Source: Pardosa pseudoannulata (lineage: Eukaryota; Arthropoda; Arachnida; Araneae; Lycosidae). From it: 64,000 nucleotides of DNA. Position 1 is the stretch's first letter, and each line of letters begins with the position of its first letter. The stretch is taken from positions 32,300,201 to 32,364,200 of the forward strand of contig CM063499.1 in NCBI GenBank assembly GCA_032207245.1. The letters run 5' to 3'. The notes below the pieces were generated by a model. That model did not search any database. It had not been told where the DNA came from and saw only the letters and a program-made list of their open reading frames with translations. Below are positions 54,001 to 63,941 of this stretch, one piece after another. The translations under genes were made by a program, and so were the position numbers.

Positions 54001-57000
54001 GATCATTTTCCATGACTTTAAAAAGCTTTTGTTAAAGTATATATGAATAAAACTTCTGATGTACATACAAATGAAATATATGCTTTTAGAGAAATTACAG
54101 GAATTTTATCATAAAAAACTATAAACTTACTTTATAAGTGTTAATAAACTCACATACATAAAAATAAATTGTTGTATCTACATACCTAAGTTTAATCATA
54201 TAGCAATTTTTCAATCAAAATGTTTCCAATTTGAATTCAGGGTACTTTGGTATTATCCAGGTGACCATGAATAATAGCCAAACATGATAACCCTATAATG
54301 TTTATATACAATATCCCTAGAGATAAACTTATATTTTGTGCAAAAATCTTAACTAATTGTTATTAAAAAATAAATATTATATTAATAAAATTTTAATCTA
54401 CAATTTAAGAAAAAACCAGAATAATATACTTTTACCCACCCATTAAGCTTTCTTGCTTTGAGTTTCCTTGGTGAACAAATTTTACTTGGCAATAGGGTCA
54501 ATAGGATAATACATAAATACCAAACTCAGTAACTTCAGCCAAATGACAAGTAAAAATAGAATTAAACAATTCAATGTATTTTTTTTTAATCCATGACTTT
54601 CCATGACATTTACTCATTTTACTTGAAAAATCATGACTTTCCATGACAAAATTAATCCATTGTCTAAATCCATGATTTTCCATGACTTTCCAGGTGCGCG
54701 GAAACCATGCATATACATAAAAATTAACTTAATGATTTTATACAATAGAAATAAGCAATTTTCTCTAATTTAACATATGTAGCAATTGTTCCCTTAAAAA
54801 ATAACTTAAAAACCATTTACTATTTTAAAGTAAATATCATGTTTTTCATACAGATATTGGCCTTGTCATTTTTCCAACTTTATCTTTTTCTTTTACTTTT
54901 CGCTTTTTCTTCACTATTTCAATAGGATCGAGATCAGGATCAAAAGTGCCGTGCCTAAATAAATTTTTAAAAAAAATTATTGCAGCTATATAAATATCAA
55001 ATAAAACAAATTATCTCTTGAGTACAAAGTAAATAACAATGCACATTAAATCAAATTCTATTCTTTGACAAAAAACTAAAATTAAACATTTCTACTTATA
55101 TTTTTAAACATTAAGAGTATGAAAAAATTGTTACAGGCAAATTTGAAATGTAAATACATATTTTTATTCCCTTGTCAGGAAAAAAAGACCCCATTTTAAA
55201 ATCACTAAATAAAATACTTTATCAATAAATTTTAACTTACTACCAAATCATGATTATATTCAATTTTTTTTTCTACACAAAAATTCCCTTGAAAAGTTTA
55301 CATTGTGAGCTAGTATGCAGTTTTAAATATTATAGGACTGAACATTCTTTGTGATTTTAACCATAATAGATAGAATACTCAATAAAAAATGCTTTTAAAG
55401 CCGAACAAAAAGTGACTTTTTGAATGTTACAACCAAAAAAAAAACAAAAAACAGTCAAAGAAAAATATATCTAAAACACCAACTGTTCTTCATGCTTAGT
55501 GAACATTTAATATATTAAATTTCTATTTAATAATCAGTTATGGGTTTCACTGTGGTTGTATTGGTTTAAATTAGTTGATTTTAGATCAGTGAATTAAATA
55601 CCTTATTAAAAAAAATTACTAATTTAATTTCATACAGGATTTTTTTACCTGGATAAAATTATTTATGCAGATGTAAAAAAATTATTTAATTTTTAAAGCC
55701 AAAAACATGAATATGATTTATATCTTCAGTTGGGGTAGAGAACACCACTGGATAAAGATATTTTTTGGTAAAGAGATTACTTAAAAGTAGGTTACAACAG
55801 GCTTCAGTTGGATACATTTTATATCAAGAGCACTTAACAACAGGGTTGCAAAAAACCCACCTACCCAGAAAAACCTGCCAGGGTTTTTCTGGGTAGTTTG
55901 GTTTTTTGGTGGATAAAACCCAGTTTAAAAACCCCCAATAAAACCAGAGTTGGCTTCATTTGCCCAACCCAAAAAAACCCAGGCTTTTTTTTTTTTTAAA
56001 AAAAAACCACTTGAAAAAACCCAAGTGGGTTTTTTCAAAATTGGGTTCTCAAAATCTTTATTTAAAATTCCACATATTTAACTAATAATAAATATATTGA
56101 ATTAAATCTATAATATATATTACATATTTCATCTTTAACAATGATCCTAGAATTTTTTCTAATTTGAGGGAGTCTAAACTGCTAGAAAAAACAAAAACTT
56201 CTTTTCAGGGAAAAATAGTTATCTGTATAACAAATACAATAAAATCTAAATTAAAGTTAATAAGAATGTATGATGAAAAAAAATAAGAATATTGAAGTAT
56301 TATAAGTGATAAAATTAATCGAAAAATGGACAAGAAAAATTGGGTAAAAAATATGTATAACAATTTCAAATAATAAGCATGTTGATAATATATATAAATA
56401 ATTCTGCTACTTATCATATATAACTTACAAATTAACTAAAAAAATATCTTCTGAATGCTTTAATAACACAATACTGCTAATAAATATAGAGCAATAATTT
56501 AATACATTTTATTGAAAAGAAAAAAATGCAACTATTTCAAAGCCAACTTTTAGTATAAAATAACCACCATTCAAAACTAGTTTTTTATGTTAGAAAAATT
56601 TTATATGAAAAAAATTTATTTTAAGATTTCAAAATTTTCTTTAATTTAGACAAAAATTTCTTCTGCATAATTTAAAATTGATTCTTAAAATTTATTTTAA
56701 TCATACAATTAATTATATATCCCGTCCTCTTACATAACAAAAAACCTGAATAGTTTTCAAATCCCCAAAAAAGCATCTAAAACCCTTTAAAGTATAGAAA
56801 AAACCCTGATAAAACCCGAAAAAAGCCCAAAAACCCTGAAAAACCCGAAAAAACCTGAAAAAAAAAAACCCGCTGGGTTGGGTTTTTTCTGAAAAAAACC
56901 TGGGTTTTTGCCAACCCTGAATAAAACCTTTTCTGAAGTAGGGGTTAATGTATTTTTTTTAAATTGGTGATATTTATATTTATTTTCAGAAACTGTTATC

Positions 57001-60000
57001 TTAGTTTTTTTACCCTCTTTCATATTTAAAGAATTATACAGTCTATATAAATCCAGAAAAATATTGCAAATCTATGGTAAATCCAACATGACAATTCGGG
57101 AAAAAAAAATTGTCTGTGAAATCCATAAAGAAAACGTCAAAGGTTTCATGTGTAAAATCATAACTTCAATGCTTTTTTATTCCTAATCTGTTTCTAAGTT
57201 TCAACCAAACCAACCCACATGAAGAGAACACTCGTTCCAGTGATACACAGCTAGCTGGACACTTGTTTAGGGCTACCATAAAGTGGCAAAAATCTAACAT
57301 ATCTCCATCCCTAACATGCATTTCAATTAGTTTCCATCACTGTGCTGCACTAAATTTTTTAACTACATCAGCATTAAACATACTTTGAGGAAATATTTTT
57401 GGAGTCTTAACTTATAATTCATGAGGAGAATTAACCATTTATTTTTTAAGGGTTGAAAGAATAGAGATAAAAAATAATCCTTTGTTAAAACATCATTCAA
57501 ATATGTGGTATATGTCAATATATAACATTTTCTGTTGTGATGTCAGAGTAAACTTTACACTGATTTATTTGCATTAATTAAATTATAATTTCTTGCATAT
57601 TAAGTGAATAAAAATTAATCAGTTTTAGCAATTTAATCTTTTCTAAAATATAATACTTCCCCTGACCTCTCCTCTTAAAAACAGACCCCAAAAAAACCCA
57701 GAAAAGCCAATAAGACCCAGAAAAACCCACCCGGGTTGGATTTTTCTTAAAAAACCTGAGTTTTTTGCAACTCTGCTTAACAATGAACAAAATGAAAAAG
57801 ATAAAGAAAGATTAATCAGTCATGTGCATAAATTAATGCAAAAGCTTAATACTACTGAAGTCTGACTTAATACTATTGAAGTCTTTATAAAATTGGTACA
57901 ATCTTACATTTATACAAAAAAAAAAAAAAAAAAAAAAATCCAGCTTTAATTTATAAGAATAAATACTTACATGAAGTTAAATGAAGGCACTGTATATAGT
58001 AATTTTTTAGCCGCATTTCCTAATTCAAGCCATATTAATTCATCAGCTTTAGAAGAACTTCGAGAATTTCTTTGAGACATAGAAGAATGATCATAGTATT
58101 GTTTCTGGAAAAGGAAAAAATGAAAAGATCATTTTCCAACAAACTACACAACTAAAGTCATTACATGAAAATTTCTTATTTTAAAAAGCGGTATCACTTA
58201 AATTAACAATTGCTGAAATTTATCTTTCAGGAAACCAAAAATATTTTAGAATATTACTGAGTTTAAATCTTCTAACAGCATCCAATTACTGCTTTGGACA
58301 AAACTTGCTTTTAAGCCTGTAACAGTACTTAACAGTCTTTAACAACTTTTACTGTAAAAATTAAATTATAACTTTGTTTAAGAGAAAAAAGTCAGAACAG
58401 GTAATGATATAGAAAACTTATAACAGATGTTTAAATAAAAATTTTAAATTAATTTTATCATTTTTACAATATTTCACAAGCAGTTTATATTTTATCATTG
58501 AACTATTAATATTAAATGACTGATATAAAAAAATTAGTGATTAGGCTTGAAATATATTACTAATCTAAAAATCCTGTACTGCTACAAAACAAATTATATA
58601 AAGGTCTATCTAATAGCACTTCACTGGCACTGTTAAAAACAATTACAGTACCTAAAGATATTTTTTTCACTCAAAAAAATTAAATGTGCTAAAAATTTCT
58701 TTTTAAGAAATTCAGTGCTTTTATATATATATATAAATCAATGGATATATATCATAATTAAAAAAATTTATTTTATCATGATATATATCTTATAGATAAT
58801 TTATAGATAATATATATATAACGTATACTTAATATATAGATCAGTTTATATTTATTTATTACCATATATTTCCAAATATGAGTCCATTTGTATATAAGTC
58901 TAAAACACAATTTATCTTCAAAATTTTACCCTAAATTCAAAATCCACATATGACAAAATGAAATAAAAATTTCTGTAACCTTCAAATATGTTGCCAAGAA
59001 GCCAAAATTTTGCAAAACAGGAGAAATATTTTCCAATCAAATTCCTGTAATGTAAAATACTGGACAAAGGCTTCTCAAACATTTTTTGTCATGTTATCTA
59101 TGCACCACAGAGGTAAAAGATCAGTCACATGAACCAAATTCAAGGAATCTTTTAGCATGTTTCAACAGTGGCAACGAAAAACAATTTTAATTACTTCACA
59201 TTTTCTTCAATTTCAACTAAAAGTTTCATTTTAGATATAAATTATGATAAACCAAGGGTGCCAAAATAAAATTTTTCAAATCCATGACTTTTCATGACTT
59301 TCCCTGATTTAGCAGATCATTTTCCACGACTTTAAAAAGCTTTCATTAAAGTATATATGAATAAAACTTCTGATGTGCATACAAATAAAATATATGCTTT
59401 TAGAGAAATTACAGGAATTTTATCATAAAAAAGCTATACACTTACTTTATAAGTGTTAATAAACTCACATACATAAAAATAAACTTTTGTATCTACATAC
59501 CTAAGTTTAATCATATAGCAATTTTTCAATCAAAATGTTTCCAATTTGAATTTATACTTTGGTATTATCCAGGTGACCATGAATAATAGCCAAAATATAA
59601 CCCCATAATGTTTATATTTTGGTTTGGTTTGGAGCGCTACGGTCTACTTTTTGCACACGAGGGCTAATGAGACCGGGACCTACTGCTTAAAGCCGACTCC
59701 AAACGGCTACAAACATCCATGCCACTGTGGGATTCAAACCCACGAACTCCGGTTCCGAAGGCCAGCACCCTAACCATTCGGCCATCATCTACAATTTAAG
59801 AAAAAACCAGAATAATATACATTTACCCACCCATTAAGCTTTCTTGCTTTGAGTTTCCTTGGTGAACAAATTTTACTTGGCAATAAGGTCAATAACATAA
59901 TACATAAATACCAAACTCAGTAACTTCAGCCAAATAACAAGTAAAAAAAGAATTAAACAATTCAATGCATTTTTATTTAATCGGTAGTTTAGCGGATCCA

Positions 60001-60595
60001 TGACTTTCCATGACTTTTACTCATTTTACTTGAAAAATCAAGACTTTCCATGACAAAATTAATCCATTGTCTAAATCCATGATTTTCCATGACTTTCCCC
60101 GACTTTCCAGGTGCGCGGAAACCATGGGAATAATAATACAAAAGTTGGACCATGGGAATAACAATAGAAAAGTTAATATTTGAATAATAATATTTATAAT
60201 ATTCATTCACTTTCAAGGATTAATCTATTCTAGATAAAGTTTTTATACAATATATGATGAAAAGTTTCTTGTATAACTTTTAAAAATTTTTTGGAATCGA
60301 GAAAATAAGATAGTATGTGTAAAAATAGCTTTAGACAAATCAGTTGCTCAGCATTATGCAAAATTAATCCAACCTTTTTCAGTTTTTTCAGTATATCCTT
60401 ACAGTTATAAAAAATTACTGAATTTAGACAGCAATTGTAACACATTAATACTTACCAAATTCATAGAAAATTCTGTAGGATTAAAAACCAAAGTATCTGG
60501 TTTGTAAAATTTTGCACTTCTTTTTGCCAATCCAGTTTGAATTTTCATGAGATCAGAATCAGGCATGATTTCAACAGCAGTAATTTTATCACCCA
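38174..60595 (-). CDS. NSMCE4: NSMCE4 (Nse4) gene, 3' eight coding exons (partial at 5' end)
   Basis: Kleisin subunit of the nuclear SMC5/6 complex, which acts in DNA repair, replication-fork restart and chromosome segregation; Nse4 bridges the SMC5 and SMC6 heads and binds Nse1-Nse3. Exons in transcript order: 60595-60456, 58104-57971, 54954-54852, 49763-49667, 48351-48260, 45411-45369, 40601-40516, 38236-38174. They join in frame to about 251 residues plus stop. Diagnostic blocks: WLELGNAAKKLLYTVPSFNF before a basic linker, YEFVTDPTSFERTVENVF (family: FVVDPxSFxxTVENIF), EGCVRIMRDRNGLP, and a C-terminal FSISREEWKDIV (family: LSYRDWEEIV). The last four exons form the winged-helix domain that binds SMC5. 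The N-terminal helix-turn-helix part (roughly 100 residues or more) is outside the window. Introns range from 1.3 to 5.1 kb and are full of transposons. Confidence 0.92.
38568..39307. mobile_element. CATGACTTTCC repeat element, copy A (740 bp)
   Basis: Ends CAGGGTATCC and, inverted, CACGGTTTCCGCGCACC. TATAAG abuts both sides, so a 6-bp target duplication is possible. Both arms carry repeated CCATGACTTTCC/CATGATTTTCC motifs. Homologous to 53936-54709 and 59256-60126. An (AT)n tract at 38767-38801 is specific to this copy. Confidence 0.78.
39935..40400 (-). pseudogene. Jockey-like LINE, C-terminal fragment
   Basis: The - strand reads KWQNSW, then SKWPQLPSRRHDVITTCLRVGHCLLTHAHLL and PPQCAYCETTYTVAHILMSC, ending about 3960 nt-frame-wise at a stop near 39935. 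LRxGHxxLTHxxLL...PPxCxxC...TVxHIL is the RNase H-linked zinc-knuckle tail of Jockey-type non-LTR retrotransposons common in arthropods. A stop after NTLSNKL and the absence of upstream RT show it is 5'-truncated and dead. The sequence down to about 39310 may be its 3' UTR. Confidence 0.88.
40516..40601 (-). CDS. NSMCE4: NSMCE4 exon 7 in window
   Basis: Two nt, then 28 codons; acceptor GTTACAG, donor GTAATG. It encodes AVDDKDRKDRNPSDTKQ then SIFSISREEWK. The last block matches the family ending QGIIALSYRDWEEIV. The preceding loop is charged and variable, as in other Nse4 proteins. Confidence 0.9.
41735..41800 (-). repeat. SINE fragment
   Basis: On the - strand, TGGAATTTATGGGTTTGAATCCCAC with the preceding GATTGGATAGTGC matches the tRNA-like head of the SINE. 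Confidence 0.65.
41919..43068. mobile_element. hAT-type element, copy 2 (inverted relative to copy 1)
   Basis: Ends CAGTGGCGTGCG and ...AAGCCACTG. The interior matches 17706-18918 on the opposite strand (for example, the GTGTGCACTGCAC block near the left end here versus GTGTGCAGTGCAC near the right end there). No clear 8-bp duplication remains. Confidence 0.8.
43579..43618. repeat. (AT)n(GT)n microsatellite
   Basis: AT dinucleotides then GT dinucleotides, directly left of the LTR-like element at 43621. Confidence 0.95.
43621..44110. mobile_element. LTR-like element, relative of 10752-11287
   Basis: GTAATCCATTTTTTATAA... to ...GATATATTACA, followed by CATATAT. It shares the interior of 10752-11287 in the same orientation (GAGCTGCTA, CGACAGCTGG.AAACGTG, TAGACAGAAA.TTTACAT, ACACTCCTTTGATTAAA blocks in order). 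Confidence 0.68.
44285..44595. mobile_element. TTAA-flanked MITE (311 bp)
   Basis: TTAA at 44281-44284 and 44596-44599; ends CCCATCCACCGACC and, inverted, CCCACTGAACGGAC. It is GC-richer than its surroundings and has no open frame. The TTAA target suggests mobilisation by a piggyBac transposase. Confidence 0.65.
45369..45411 (-). CDS. NSMCE4: NSMCE4 micro-exon (43 nt)
   Basis: 14 codons plus 1 nt, after a long pyrimidine tract ending TTAAG; donor GTGTATG. It encodes EGCVRIMRDRNGLP, which aligns with human RDGFARIRLDQDRLPV. Its phases (0 in, 1 out) are exactly what is needed to join exon 5 (ends phase 0) to the next exon (begins with 2 nt). It was found by working out the missing phase and motif, so the exact donor is slightly less sure: a donor 2 nt further on would break frame. 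Confidence 0.82.
46377..47594. mobile_element. TTAA-flanked piggyBac-type element (1218 bp)
   Basis: TTAA at 46373-46376 and 47595-47598. Ends CCCCTTTGTGACCAACAT and, inverted, ACCTTTGAGGACCAGCAC share CCTTTGNGGACCANCA with small shifts. No transposase fragment was recognised; a 136-codon - strand frame (46983-46573) is of unknown nature. An LTR-like block lies inside (47110-47460). Confidence 0.68.
47110..47460 (+). mobile_element. Solo LTR-like sequence nested in the TTAA element
   Basis: TGTAATAACC... to ...ACTAATACAACA, with a TATA-box-like TATATATAGCC at about 47189 and AATAAA at 47406-47411 in the order expected of U3-R-U5. No target duplication is evident, so the borders are tentative. 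Confidence 0.5.
48260..48351 (-). CDS. NSMCE4: NSMCE4 exon 5 in window (winged helix core)
   Basis: Two nt complete Asp, then 30 codons; acceptor TTTTGCAG, donor GTAAGA. It encodes NVVCFYEFVTDP, TSFERTVENVF and ILSLLVK. TSFERTVEN is the strongest family signature in the window (human HSFPRTVENIFHVSFIIRDG). Confidence 0.95.
48352..49666 (-). other. NSMCE4 intron 48.4-49.7 kb
   Basis: AT-rich sequence; I recognise no element. Confidence 0.55.
49667..49763 (-). CDS. NSMCE4: NSMCE4 exon 4 in window
   Basis: 32 codons plus 1 nt; acceptor TTTCAG, donor GTTAGT (GT followed by T, less common). It encodes TNLKDSSDNKDPMIRQAARVLGIFKQLSQKNE, matching the human helix EATEKEVERILGLLQTYF. Confidence 0.85.
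50913..51155 (+). repeat. Tandem duplication, 138-bp unit
   Basis: TTTTGTTCTTATTTTC at 50913 recurs at 51051. Both are followed by the same order of blocks (GGCATTTAG-like, AATTATGGCGGGTG-like, TTCTTACTATTTTTGAAATTG). The copies differ at several positions. Confidence 0.85.
51385..51409. repeat. G/C hairpin with 11-bp perfect stem
   Basis: GTGAGGGGGGG, loop GAA, CCCCCCCTCAC. It stands out in AT-rich DNA inside the 49980-51724 element. Confidence 0.85.
53936..54709. mobile_element. CATGACTTTCC repeat element, copy B
   Basis: CAGGGTATCTGCC... to ...GTGCGCGGAAACCATG, with CATATA directly abutting both ends (possible 6-bp duplication). Same orientation and strong overall similarity to copies A and C. 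Confidence 0.8.
54852..54954 (-). CDS. NSMCE4: NSMCE4 exon 3 in window (basic linker)
   Basis: One nt completes Met, then 34 codons; acceptor TTTAG, donor GTATGA. It encodes HGTFDPDLDPIEIV followed by a Lys/Arg-rich run (KKKRKVKEKDK) and MTRPIS. In the family this is the LGSIYGECPVPKPRxDRPRK linker before the winged helix; the basic run could act in DNA binding or nuclear import (inference). Confidence 0.87.
55841..57775 (-). mobile_element. hAT transposon, degenerate, with perfect 8-bp duplication (1935 bp)
   Basis: CTTAACAA flanks both sides without mismatch (55833-55840, 57776-57783). Ends CAGGGTTGCAAAAAACC and, inverted, CAGAGTTGCAAAAAACT. Both arms are rich in AAACCC/GGGTTT runs that can pair. 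An additional internal end (CCAACCCTG, near 56911-56919, with its own GGGTTTTT arm) suggests a second related element inserted in the first. The - strand near 57245-57180 retains a hAT dimerisation motif. Confidence 0.88.
57180..57250 (-). pseudogene. hAT transposase C-terminal remnant
   Basis: The - strand reads VSLERVFSSCGLVW...RNRLG. The SxERxFSxxGLxxxxxRNRL block is the hAT dimerisation domain. Too short and decayed to function. Confidence 0.8.
57971..58104 (-). CDS. NSMCE4: NSMCE4 exon 2 in window
   Basis: 44 codons plus 2 nt, acceptor TTTTCCAG-type, donor GTAAGT. It encodes KQYYDHSS, a Ser-rich stretch, then DELIWLELGNAAKKLLYTVP. The block aligns with human WKITGRTAENTFNKTHTFHF. Confidence 0.88.
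59256..60126. mobile_element. CATGACTTTCC repeat element, copy C, carrying a SINE
   Basis: Starts CAAGGGTGCC (damaged left end) and ends GTGCGCGGAAACCATG. It is closest to copy B. A SINE at about 59622-59788 replaces roughly 110 bp present in copy B between AATGTTTATA and CTACAATTTAAG. Confidence 0.78.
59622..59788 (-). repeat. tRNA-derived SINE inside repeat copy C
   Basis: On the - strand: GGCCGAATGGTTAGGGTGCT head, box-B-like GGGTTTGAATCCC, body, and CCAAACCAAACC tail. It is the best preserved - strand copy. Confidence 0.93.
60456..60595 (-). CDS. NSMCE4: NSMCE4 exon 1 in window
   Basis: Two nt complete a codon, then 46 codons; acceptor TTTTAG, donor GTAAGT. It encodes GDKITAVEIMPDSDLMKIQTG... 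and DTLVFNPTEFSMNL, the helical region following the Nse4 N-terminal domain. The incoming phase shows that at least one more exon lies at higher coordinates; I could not find it before 64000. Confidence 0.85.
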
Positions 60596-61528
60596 CTAAA
60601 AATAAATATAAGAATCAAAACAAATCTTATTTATCAAAAGACATTTCTGGAATTTTTTACATACTGAAATTTTGGGTTATTTTACTAATAGTACAACTAT
60701 AAAATACAGTGAATCAATTTAATGCAATGTCTTTCAAGTATAAGGGCTGGATTTTTTTAAAAAAAAGGAGGGGGAAAAATTAAATTTTTTATTATTCAAA
60801 AAAACTGAAACCTTGTTTTTTATGTAAATATTATACACAAATTAATAAAAAAAATCACAGGAATTGATATATTTTAATTGTGCTGTTTATTGCTAATATT
60901 GTTACAGTCCTCCATATTGAATAGTGATTTATTCAAACTTCTACTTGATTCCACTTGAAAATAAATGAATAATTTCATTTGCTTTGAAATCAGCTAACAT
61001 AAAATGGCTATACCAAAATTTGGATATTTAATTTCATAAGTTTCCAAACATATATTATATTCCAGAAATTTATTATCTGCTCTGAATCTGTATTAATATT
61101 TACCTAACCCATGACCTACTTTTAAGTGGGTTAATATAAGATCAGCCAGGTGTATTTAATAACTAAAGTTTATTAAAAGATATATGACAGCCACAAAATT
61201 CAAGATAAAAGTATCATATTATCCTAAATACCCCGACATATTGCAGTTATGTGACACTTCTTAAGAATGTACTAAATTTATATCCAGCAAAGGCTGCATT
61301 GAAATAAAAGTGTGATTTGTCCTTTTTTATTTTTTGCATTTTTAAGTGTAAATAGTATAATTTTACGTATTTGAACACACAATTTTTCCATTTGAGTGCA
61401 CCTAACAATTCCACTCTTTCAATTAAAGTAATCAAAATCCCAGAAGTCAAAGAAGTCATTTCCATGAGCAGTGAATATATTACAGCCGCAATTTCGTCAG
61501 CAAATATTCTAAATAAATGTCCATATAT

Positions 61529-62356
61529 CAGGGTTCCCGCTGTTTTTCTAGAACAAAAATTAAGGACTTTCTAAGGACCAAAGTAACATTTTATAAAGAC
61601 CTACTTGAAATACACAGCATAACGACATAAACCCTATTTCCCGAAGAACATATTTTAATGATTATGAACCAGACAAGGCATGTTCAATAAATGCCTTACA
61701 ATATTACAGAATTACATTTTAAAAATTGCATAAAAATTAGTAATAAGATATATGTATTTGACAAAAAATAATTTTGAAAAATTTACATCTAAAGCTTTTT
61801 GAGTGATCAAACTAGAAATAAATTGTGAATAAAATACAATATTATAAACAGTACTTTCTGAGGGTTTAAAAATGACTCTGATACACAAATAGATATATAT
61901 ATATGTTTGTATATACTAGCTGATAATACCCGACGTTGCCTGGAAAAGAAGAAAGTTTTACACTTTTCTATTACATTCAATGCAAGGAAAATTAAACTTC
62001 CATAAGTAACTGAAATATCTACAAACTCCCCATCCGCCAATCTTCATTTAATTAATACGACTGTTAGCTATTAGGAAAAGGCAGCTGACTTTATACTTTA
62101 AACCTTTTAAGTATGCGAAAGATTATTTATTGGTCAAATAATAAGTAACTAAGAAAAAACTGTCCCATAAGAAAACTGATAGGAAATCATGTGACGATGG
62201 TGGATCGCGTTGATGGAGAAATTGACCACATTCCAATTTAAAAATTAAGGAGTTTTTAAGGACCTTTGACAAAAATTAAGTAGTTTTAAGGGTCCTTAAA
62301 AATGAAAGCTAAAATTAAGGAGTTCTTAAGGACTTTTAAGAGCCATGGGAACCCTG
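61529..62356. mobile_element. hAT-like element, CAGGGTTCCC ends (828 bp)
   Basis: A perfect 10-bp terminal inverted repeat, CAGGGTTCCC. Both arms repeat AAAATTAAGGA(C/G)TTT(C/T)TAAGGAC motifs. Flanks are AT-rich and give no clear 8-bp duplication. The middle (61918-62040) contains ATACCCGACGTTGCCTGG and a - strand frame MADGEFVDISVTYG..., likely a foreign insertion. Confidence 0.72.
61918..62045 (-). repeat. Retroposon-like fragment with ATACCCGACGTTGCC motif
   Basis: AGCTGATAATACCCGACGTTGCC is close to the ATACCCGGCGTTGCCCGG sequence carried by several invertebrate SINE/LINE families (from memory of the family, not checked). It lies between the two arms of the hAT-like element. Confidence 0.5.
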
Positions 62357-63106
62357 TATATATGAATGATGCAACTAAATATGATAAAATGTTTTTCTCA
62401 ATTAAATATAGAGTGAAAAAACATCTAAATTTAACATACATAATGAATATTTTTTTTTAATTTACATTGCTTTAAAATGAAAATAGAAAATGACCTTATT
62501 TTTAAAAAAATAACATGCTATAAAGCTGCTTATTATTTTTTTTATAGGACCATTTTTGGAACAGATATTGTTCTGTTGATCATTGAAAAAAACATTGCCC
62601 TAGAATTAGTCAAATTCTGAAAAAATCCCCCAATTTTTTAAGAATTTTGAAAAGTACCATGACAAATTTCTGATGTGTAGCCTCCCTGAAATGTCTTAAA
62701 CTTTTATTTCTAAATACTAAAATCGCCCCCCCCCCTGGAGGAATATGTATAATAAAGCAATGTACTTAAAGGGTAAATAAATCTTATTTGAGAATATGTA
62801 TGAGTAAGAGGGAGGGGAGAAAAGTCTTTAGTCTTGAAAAATATTAATTTTTTTATAGAAGAAATGAGCTTAATTTAATGCATTTCAATACAACTTTTGA
62901 AATTATTTATTAGCTATTATTTTAAAAAAAAGTTATCCATGCCTAAAAAATGATATGATTAACATAATTCAAAAATATTATTTACTATTTCATAAAAGAA
63001 AAACATTTGAATGAATTAAATGCATGAAAAAATAATGCTAATATCTATTCTTGGTTAGATATGGATATATTTATAAGCATACGAAGACAATTTAGATACC
63101 TATAAT

Positions 63107-63941
63107 CAGGTTTGGCATAATTTAAATCAGTTGTTTTTTTGTTTTTTGAAAAAATCATTGATTTAAATAATTTTTTTTCACTTCTTTTAAAACCTATATT
63201 CCAAAGACAGGAGAATTGAAAATCAGTCATCACAGTAATACCAATAAGTAAATAAGTTTAAATAGATAGCATGTGCTTTCCAAGAATTTAGGGGTTGACA
63301 TCAGAAAGTATGTAGTAGGGGTAGTACAATGATTGATTATGACTGGTGGAATTCATTTTATGAAATGGGAGGTAAAGAGAGTATTACTGAACTTGAAATT
63401 CAGTTTGTCTACCAAATAACAACAGCCGTGGCTTCATCTGCCGGAATGGAAAGACAGTTTTCTTCTTTTGGTACTGTTCATTCTAGCCTTGATAACCAAT
63501 TAGGAGTGGATAAAGTATCAAAGCTAGTGTTTTTATTGAAACAATTAAATCCATAATTCGATGATTAAAAAATACTGAAATAATTGTGATTTGTTTTTTT
63601 TTTTAATAAATAGTTTGCATTAAAAGAATATTTAATTTTTTCTTTAAATTTGCATCTAATTCGGTTTGCACTATCCAATTACGAAATAATGGAATGTATT
63701 TAGATTAAAATTTATATAATTAATTTTAGGTAATCAGTGTGTAGAATATAGTACATAGATAAGATGTTACTTCTTATAACAAACTATTCTATGTATATTG
63801 CAAGAAACAAAAACAACAATTAAAATTAGTATTCAGAAAAAAAGGCAGAGAAATCCGATTTAAATCAAAAAACTGATTTAAATCAAATAAATCTGATTTT
63901 TTTGATTTTTAAAAAAAAAAAATCATTTTCTTCCAACCCTG
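63107..63941 (+). mobile_element. hAT transposon derivative with perfect 8-bp duplication (835 bp)
   Basis: CCTATAAT flanks both sides (63099-63106, 63942-63949). Ends CAGGTTTGG and, inverted, CAGGGTTGG; both arms carry pairing ATTTAAATCA runs. It contains an open frame for the transposase C-terminus at 63329-63556. Confidence 0.92.
63329..63556 (+). pseudogene. hAT transposase C-terminal dimerisation domain
   Basis: 75 codons, open to its stop: DYDWWNSF (WW motif, residues 4-9), then SSAGMERQFSSFGTVHSSL and VDKVSKLVFLLKQLN. This is the hAT C-terminal domain (WW..., ERxFS, KLVFL). The catalytic domain is missing, so it is a deletion derivative, though this stretch has no stop. Exaptation is unlikely without a promoter or splice context. 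Confidence 0.85.

Larger units (their letters stand above)
49764..54851 (-). other. NSMCE4 intron 49.8-54.9 kb
   Basis: Holds the long inverted-repeat element 49980-51724 and CATGACTTTCC copy B (53936-54709). I see nothing in 51730-53930. Confidence 0.6.
54955..57970 (-). other. NSMCE4 intron 55.0-58.0 kb
   Basis: Mostly the hAT element 55841-57775 and a poly(A) run (57917-57938). I see nothing in 54960-55830. Confidence 0.6.
58105..60455 (-). other. NSMCE4 intron 58.1-60.5 kb
   Basis: CATGACTTTCC copy C (59256-60126) with a SINE inside it. An AT-rich stretch with (AT)n sits at 58725-58815. I see nothing in 58110-58700 and 58860-59250. Confidence 0.6.
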
